Shown here: piece by piece, positions 20,084 through 23,379 of the stretch
Layout: each line of letters opens with the position of its first letter
Position numbering within the stretch: the stretch's first letter is position 1
Source: a virus
IMG/VR virus record: IMGVR_UViG_3300046690_000280
Span: 1 to 23,379 of that record
Length of the DNA: 23,379 nt
Direction: 5' to 3' (one strand)
Made by a program: the position numbers and the translations under genes
Notes under the pieces: model-generated
What the model was told of the DNA's origin: nothing
Seen by the model: only the letters and a program-made list of their open reading frames with translations
Database searches by the model: none

Positions 20084-21016
20084 TTACGCTCCTGCTGTTT
20101 CGGGGGTTTGTTGTGATTCGGTTGCCAGCTTTGCGGCGCGAGCTGCACGAGCGGCGTCGCGTGCTGCTTTGAACTCAGAGATAGCTTGCGTTGCATCGCC
20201 GATTTTGCTGCGCGGCAAATCGCCAACGGCCGCAATCTCGAACTTCTCGCAGAAGCGTTGCGCGGTCAGGCCGGAGTCGGCCATTGCGTTAAGCAAGTCG
20301 TCGCGCTCGGCCATTGAAACCTTCTGCGGCTGCTCGACGCCAGATTCGAGCCACGTCCGCAGTTCCTCGCCGGTATCCTTGCCGATCTTGAAATATCGGC
20401 CATCGAAAAGTGACGTGCGATCTTTGGTTGTGCTGGCAACGTGGCTTGCATCGATGTCAAGCATGACGGTGAACTCATATTCCATCCCGTCGCGCTGAAT
20501 AGGCGCCATACCGACCTTCTTGGGAACCTGCTTGCCGCGGTCGTTCGTTTCGAGCACGTATTCCGTCTTCGAGCGCATCGTCGCGATGATGTGGCAGGGA
20601 CTCTTGAGCATCGCCTCGACAAGCGAGTTATGCTCGGGCGTAATCGTGCGCCAAGCTGCATAACCATTCGCCTTGCCGCTATCTGCGATCTTGCCTTGCT
20701 TGTCGAGCAGGCCGCCATCACCCGCCCATGCGTGCGTCAGGCTGTCGATGATGATGGTTGTGTAGCCGGCCGCTTCGAACGCCTTGATTGCTTGCAGGTA
20801 TTTCGGCACGGTGTAGGGTGCCTCGATGCCGATCACGTCGTATTCGCCCAGGTCCGCGTACAGATCGGCGGAGCCGTGTTCGGTGTCGATGATTCCGACC
20901 TTACCGCCGAGGCCGAAGGCCAAGAGCAGCGCGGAATACGTCTTGCCCGCTCCGCTCGGTGCTGCAATGCCAAGCCTCAGTTTTGCTTTCTTGCGCTGCG
21001 CTTTCCGGATTTCCAT
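20084..21016 (-). CDS. Sak4-like RecA-fold ATPase, single-strand annealing protein
   Basis: 310 residues from the ATG at 21016 (GGGAGA upstream). Walker A is APSGAGKT (19-26) and Walker B YTTIIIDSLTH with Asp about 91. The centre has HIIATMRSKTEYVLE and a beta region (EYEFTVMLDIDASHVASTTKDR), as in the AAA_24 / Sak4 phage family. The C-terminal 90 residues are a helical, Ala-rich extension. Sak4 of phage HK620 is known as a RecA relative that anneals single strands, stimulated by its own SSB; here ssb starts four bases after the stop. It likely repairs or recombines phage DNA together with NinB and RusA. Replication-initiator functions are less likely. Confidence 0.82.
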   Translation of the reverse strand: MEIRKAQRKKAKLRLGIAAPSGAGKTYSALLLAFGLGGKVGIIDTEHGSADLYADLGEYDVIGIEAPYTVPKYLQAIKAFEAAGYTTIIIDSLTHAWAGDGGLLDKQGKIADSGKANGYAAWRTITPEHNSLVEAMLKSPCHIIATMRSKTEYVLETNDRGKQVPKKVGMAPIQRDGMEYEFTVMLDIDASHVASTTKDRTSLFDGRYFKIGKDTGEELRTWLESGVEQPQKVSMAERDDLLNAMADSGLTAQRFCEKFEIAAVGDLPRSKIGDATQAISEFKAARDAARAARAAKLATESQQTPETAGA

Positions 21017-21104
21017 GGTGCTTCTCCCGTTGATGAAATTGGTACTGCTGCTGTTCTTCAAGCTCGGCTTGCCACTGCCAGCCGTCGTCGTCTGGCGCGT
21101 CCAT
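20901..21104 (-). CDS. Small acidic protein overlapping the Sak4-like gene
   Basis: 67 residues. The ATG at 21104 directly follows the upstream stop (TAGATG) and has AAGGTGAG nearby, so initiation here is well supported. MDAPDDDGWQWQAELEEQQQ is acidic and Gln-rich; after about residue 29 the frame overlaps the Sak4-like gene by 116 bases in another frame, and the last part looks like out-of-frame sequence. It may be a real short protein whose C-terminus is shaped by the overlap. Translation may serve mainly to couple the ATPase gene. Confidence 0.5.
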   Translation of the reverse strand: MDAPDDDGWQWQAELEEQQQYQFHQREKHHGNPESAAQESKTEAWHCSTERSGQDVFRAALGLRPRR

Positions 21105-21341
21105 CTAGCTCACCTTGACGTGTAGGAAATGGCGGGCGATGTAGTGGGGCACGTGTCCGCTGCTGATCGCTACGCGGGGCTGAACACCGCGACGAGCGAG
21201 ATCGGCTTTGGCTGCACGCTGGCGCTGCTCAGTGCGCGCGCAGAGTGCTTTGTATTGGCTGTCGATGATCTCGGCTTGCGAGAGGCGCACATTCGTCTGG
21301 ACGTGGCGCAGGTCATTCAGTGACTTGGCGATCAGTTGCAT
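21105..21341 (-). CDS. Hypothetical phage protein
   Basis: 78 residues from the ATG at 21341, with GGAG ten bases upstream. The first half is helical (MQLIAKSLNDLRHVQTN, then EIIDSQYKALCARTEQRQRAA). The end, with RVAISSGHVPHYIARHFLHVKVS, is His-rich and beta-like. No family was recognised. It overlaps the upstream membrane-protein gene by ten bases. Confidence 0.6.
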   Translation of the reverse strand: MQLIAKSLNDLRHVQTNVRLSQAEIIDSQYKALCARTEQRQRAAKADLARRGVQPRVAISSGHVPHYIARHFLHVKVS

Positions 21342-21559
21342 ACCGGGCTCCGGGAGAAAGTAAGTACGATCATCACGGCGAGAGCCATCGAGCACGCGCC
21401 AGCAGAGAAAGCAAGAAACAGGTCGTTGACCTTGCATACGCTAGCTACTACGGTATCCGTAGAGTGCAAATTTTTTTCCGCGACGTCGGACTGACGCGGG
21501 CGGAAAATCGCTGCGGAGCATAATAATAACGCGGACTTCAGTTGCGATGCAGTGTTCAT
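21332..21559 (-). CDS. Small protein with C-terminal membrane segment
   Basis: 75 residues from the ATG at 21559. The leader has GGAACG about 11 bases upstream and resembles the leader at 15165. The N-terminus has LKSALLLCSAAIF, a weak hydrophobic stretch, and the C-terminus LFLAFSAGACSMALAVMIVLTF is a clear transmembrane segment. It is first in the segment controlled by the promoter at 21613. A palindrome related to the operator lies inside the gene. No family was recognised. Confidence 0.5.
   Translation of the reverse strand: MNTASQLKSALLLCSAAIFRPRQSDVAEKNLHSTDTVVASVCKVNDLFLAFSAGACSMALAVMIVLTFSRSPVCN
21448..21462. promoter_or_regulatory. Degenerate operator / perfect 15-bp palindrome in a coding region
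   Basis: CTACGGTATCCGTAG is a perfect palindrome about the central base and contains one GGTATCC half-site of the dispersed operator; the second GATAC half is not conserved. TTGCAC and an A7T3 tract flank it on the minus-strand upstream side, as at 19261. It lies about 100 bp inside the gene that starts at 21559. Confidence 0.45.
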
Positions 21560-21612
21560 GGTGATTTCGTTCCGTTCGTGGTTTTGGTTTGTGTTTTGTC
21601 CTGCTGAGATGA

Positions 21613-21641
21613 AGGATACTAAAACGGTATCCGTAGTGCAA
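21613..21641 (-). promoter_or_regulatory. Operator-embedded promoter in the early region
   Basis: On the minus strand, TTGCAC (21636-21641), 17 bp, TATCCT (21613-21618). The palindrome GATACTAAAACGGTATC (21615-21631) covers the -10 and spacer and extends to 19 bp with flanking G and C. The start codon is 54 bases past the -10. Nearly the same 23 bases occur at the lipoprotein promoter (3453). Confidence 0.75.
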
Positions 21642-21669
21642 GTGGTTTCGCGAAAAAATGTGCGGGTGC

Positions 21670-21870
21670 CTACAAACGCATCCACGTCTGATAGTCGGCT
21701 TCGCTCAGTCGATCACCTGGCAGCGCTGGCTTGGCATCTGGCTTGTGCGCGTCGCAATATTCGCGGCCTTCGTGCTGCCAATGCGCCTTCACGCGTGGGC
21801 CTAACTTGCGGCACACGCAGCAGTAGCGCCAGCCGCCGCGCTCGACCATCGCTTTCGTGATGCGATTCAT
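21670..21870 (-). CDS. Small zinc-finger-like protein
   Basis: 66 residues from the ATG at 21870 (AGGAG upstream). WRYCCVCRKLGPRV and GREYCDAHKPD give a CxxC...CxxH zinc site like a small treble-clef or HNH-related finger. The rest is short and polar and ends DYQTWMRL. It is coupled to the upstream gene by ATGA and ends just before the promoter at 21613. Confidence 0.65.
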   Translation of the reverse strand: MNRITKAMVERGGWRYCCVCRKLGPRVKAHWQHEGREYCDAHKPDAKPALPGDRLSEADYQTWMRL

Positions 21871-22262
21871 GCTGGCTCCTTCTTCATCGCTTGCACATGA
21901 GCCAGTGCCGCTTGTGCATGCTCGAGTTGGCGATTGAGGTGATGGATCTGCCATTCCTTGCGCGCAATAAACGACTCGCGCGCTAGTTCCTCGGTCGGAT
22001 AAGCCCACTTCTTGCGCGCATCGTTCAGAATGAAGCGCTCATGACCGAGGTAATCCTCGATCCAGCAGCCTTTAGGCGTGTTTCGCTTGATCTCGTAGTG
22101 GACAAGAAAGATCGTCACTTTGAGCGGGAGCCAGGACTCTTCTCGGTGCGCTTGCGACTCGTATCGGCACAGACTGCCTAGCTTCCACCACGGCAGCGGT
22201 TCGCGCCCGCGTACACTGATTTGCGGCTCGTCGCTAGTCAGGATGTCAAAGTCCGCGCTCAT
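21867..22262 (-). CDS. Hypothetical phage protein
   Basis: 131 residues from the ATG at 22262 (AGGAG nine bases upstream). The centre is beta-rich (WLPLKVTIFLVHYEIKRN) and includes a YPTEELARESFIARK element. The C-terminal 45 residues are a helix with heptads (LNRQLEHAQAALAHVQAM), probably a coiled coil. No family was recognised. It overlaps both neighbours (TGATG and ATGA). Confidence 0.6.
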   Translation of the reverse strand: MSADFDILTSDEPQISVRGREPLPWWKLGSLCRYESQAHREESWLPLKVTIFLVHYEIKRNTPKGCWIEDYLGHERFILNDARKKWAYPTEELARESFIARKEWQIHHLNRQLEHAQAALAHVQAMKKEPA

Positions 22263-22447
22263 CAATGAACTCCTGTCGCATGAAAGGTGCGATGCGTCTG
22301 GCCGGCGATCTGTACGGATGCTTGCAGGGCAGAGGCGGATTCGATGCAGCGCGCAGCAATGTCGTGCGATGCGCTGGCGTGCAGCGCGTCGGCGGCAGCT
22401 TTCAGCGCGGCGATTGCGTCGATGATCTTGTCAGGACTGACTTGCAT
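22262..22447 (-). CDS. Small helical hypothetical protein
   Basis: 61 residues from the ATG at 22447, with GGGAG upstream. KIIDAIAALKAAADALHA is an Ala-rich amphipathic helix, and a second helix follows (RCIESASALQASVQ). The tail is Thr/His-rich. The start and stop overlap the neighbouring genes as TGATG. The function is unknown. Confidence 0.6.
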   Translation of the reverse strand: MQVSPDKIIDAIAALKAAADALHASASHDIAARCIESASALQASVQIAGQTHRTFHATGVH

Positions 22448-22794
22448 CACTGGCTCCCTTCGTGTTTCCAAGGCTGGTTGTAGTGCCGCGTCGAGTAGTC
22501 TGTAAGCATGATCGGCTCGCCGCGCTCAAAAATCCCGCTTCGCTCGCATTCCCGCGCACACCATTTGTTCATCTCGTGCGGGCCGCTCGGCTTGCCGTGT
22601 CCTCCTTCCCATGTGCCGGGTTGTGCCGGTGCGTCGCCTAGTTCGCCGTCCGCCAGCCACGCGACATCATCTGGCTCGTTCTTGTCGAACTCGACATTCG
22701 GGCGGCTGCTGATACCCCATGCCTTATTGCATTGGCCATCGCAAGCGAGCGTGACATGACTGTCGAACCAAAGGATCTGCTTTTGGTGGATCAC
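22447..22794 (-). CDS. Hypothetical protein with Cys motifs
   Basis: 115 residues from a GTG at 22794, chosen because GAGGTGA lies at ideal spacing. HVTLACDGQCNKAWGI and WCARECERSGIF contain two CxxxC pairs that could bind zinc. A Gly/Pro-rich loop (GDAPAQPGTWEGGHGKP) links them. Proteins with this CDGQCNKAWG pattern are found in phage early regions; no function is known. It overlaps both neighbours by one to four bases. Confidence 0.6.
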   Translation of the reverse strand: MIHQKQILWFDSHVTLACDGQCNKAWGISSRPNVEFDKNEPDDVAWLADGELGDAPAQPGTWEGGHGKPSGPHEMNKWCARECERSGIFERGEPIMLTDYSTRHYNQPWKHEGSQ

Positions 22795-23087
22795 GCTTCA
22801 CCTCGTGCTTTTGCGATTGCGGCGCGCGCATTGACTACCGGCGCAAGGAGCGCAGACGACGGCATGGCATGCACGATGTTTTCGACGAGGATCGTCAGTG
22901 TTTTGAGTAGATCAGGAGCGGCGGCTATCAGGCGAGCATCAGCTTCCGTGCGGCACTTGATCCGCCCAGTCAGTACCTGTTGACCATCGCTTCCAATCAG
23001 CCAAGGTGCTCGCTGCTCCGGGTCATACTCGGCCCATACTTCGTCGTCCCATTCCCACGGCCCCGGCGTATGCTTGATCTCGCTCAT
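22791..23087 (-). CDS. Phage protein with HTPGPW motif, first of two tandem paralogues
   Basis: 98 residues. KHTPGPWEWDDE at the start, EADARLIAAAPDLLKTL in the middle and ARAAIAKARGEA at the end form a widespread small phage family of unknown function. The gene at 23084 has the same three blocks, so the two are tandem duplicates. ATG at 23087 is coupled to the upstream gene by ATGA. Confidence 0.7.
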   Translation of the reverse strand: MSEIKHTPGPWEWDDEVWAEYDPEQRAPWLIGSDGQQVLTGRIKCRTEADARLIAAAPDLLKTLTILVENIVHAMPSSALLAPVVNARAAIAKARGEA

Positions 23088-23379
23088 TGCTCGCCCCTTG
23101 CTTTAGCCAGAGCAGCGCGGGCACGCACGAAGCCGCCTTTTCCGCCGATCCATTCGGTGTTTATGATCTCTTGCAGGGCTTCGTACAGGTCAGGAGCCGC
23201 AGCTATCAGCCTTGCATTTGCTTCGCGCTCTGTATCGCCTCCGCAACAAAAGATGTCCGCTATTTCTTCGCCGCCATACACCTCCCCACGCGGGCGAATG
23301 AATGCGAGACTTGCTCGGGTATCTTCGTCGGGATGGTCAAAGCAGACTTCCCACGGACCTTTCGTTATTTGAATATCGC
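23084..23379 (-). CDS. Phage protein, paralogue of the preceding gene (5' end outside window)
   Basis: The frame is open to the right edge, so at least 97 residues are visible and the true start lies outside. The visible part has TKGPWEVCFDHPDE (matching the HTPGPW block), EREANARLIAAAPDLYEAL and ARAALAKARGEQ. A CCGGD segment in the centre is an insertion relative to its neighbour. A GTG at 23281 with GGGGAG nearby is an internal codon, because the homology continues upstream of it. The function is unknown. Confidence 0.65.
   Translation of the reverse strand, partial: DIQITKGPWEVCFDHPDEDTRASLAFIRPRGEVYGGEEIADIFCCGGDTEREANARLIAAAPDLYEALQEIINTEWIGGKGGFVRARAALAKARGEQ

Noticed and set aside
3314-21631. 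LexA (SOS) boxes as the identity of the palindromes
   Set aside because: The half-sites GATAC/GTATC do not match the CTGT-N8-ACAG form of proteobacterial LexA sites.

Overview
The window looks like part of a temperate tailed-phage genome that infects a Burkholderia-type beta-proteobacterium (Burkholderia, Paraburkholderia or Caballeronia). The reasons are the high-GC codon use, the mix of phage gene families (tail fibre, GH19 endolysin, DUF1353, integrase, RusA, NinB, Gp157, a Sak4-like ATPase, SSB, Lar), and an 18-bp stretch identical to the 3' end of a tRNA, probably tRNA-Leu, next to the integrase. Phage genes run on both sides of that tRNA-derived core. The sequence is therefore arranged like a circular or virion genome (tail - lysis - attP - int - early genes), not like an integrated prophage, whose att sites would sit at the ends.

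Layout. (1) 1-978, rightward: the end of a tail fibre gene and a tail fibre assembly gene. (2) 935-3411, leftward: three accessory genes inserted between tail and lysis. These are a lipoprotein with a degenerate SGNH-hydrolase-like domain, a small outer-membrane beta-barrel protein, and a DUF1796-like protein that has its own near-consensus promoter. (3) 3541-6113, rightward: a lysis module with two small membrane proteins, a GH19 endolysin, an HNH-like protein, a lipoprotein and a DUF1353 protein. (4) 6115-8376, leftward: an eight-gene accessory operon with a superinfection-immunity-type membrane protein, a minimal ATP-dependent DNA ligase domain and several small proteins, two of them under 60 residues. 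(5) 8377-8905: a gene-free attP and control region. (6) 8906-9916: the integrase, meeting an excisionase-like gene tail to tail. (7) 9913-23379: one long, tightly overlapping leftward early region. In transcription order it holds small phage proteins, a Sak4-like annealing ATPase, SSB, Gp157, a DNA methyltransferase, RusA, NinB, a winged-helix protein, a YbcO-type nuclease, more small proteins, a protein with a PPC motif, a Lar-like zinc protein, a set of modular hypothetical proteins and the excisionase.

The most notable signal is a dispersed family of 17-bp palindromes, GATAC-N7-GTATC. There are six full copies (3314, 3455, 8815, 15217, 19261, 21615) and degenerate ones near 8410 and 21448. 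In five cases (counting the degenerate 8410 site) the promoter-proximal half-site supplies the -10 hexamer (TATCNT) of a promoter whose -35 hexamer lies exactly 17 bp upstream; at 19261 the spacing is 19 bp. Most sites lie about 35-75 bp before a start codon. This looks like a phage repressor regulon that controls int, the accessory operons and the early operon together. No obvious CI-type repressor gene is in the window, so it probably lies to the right.
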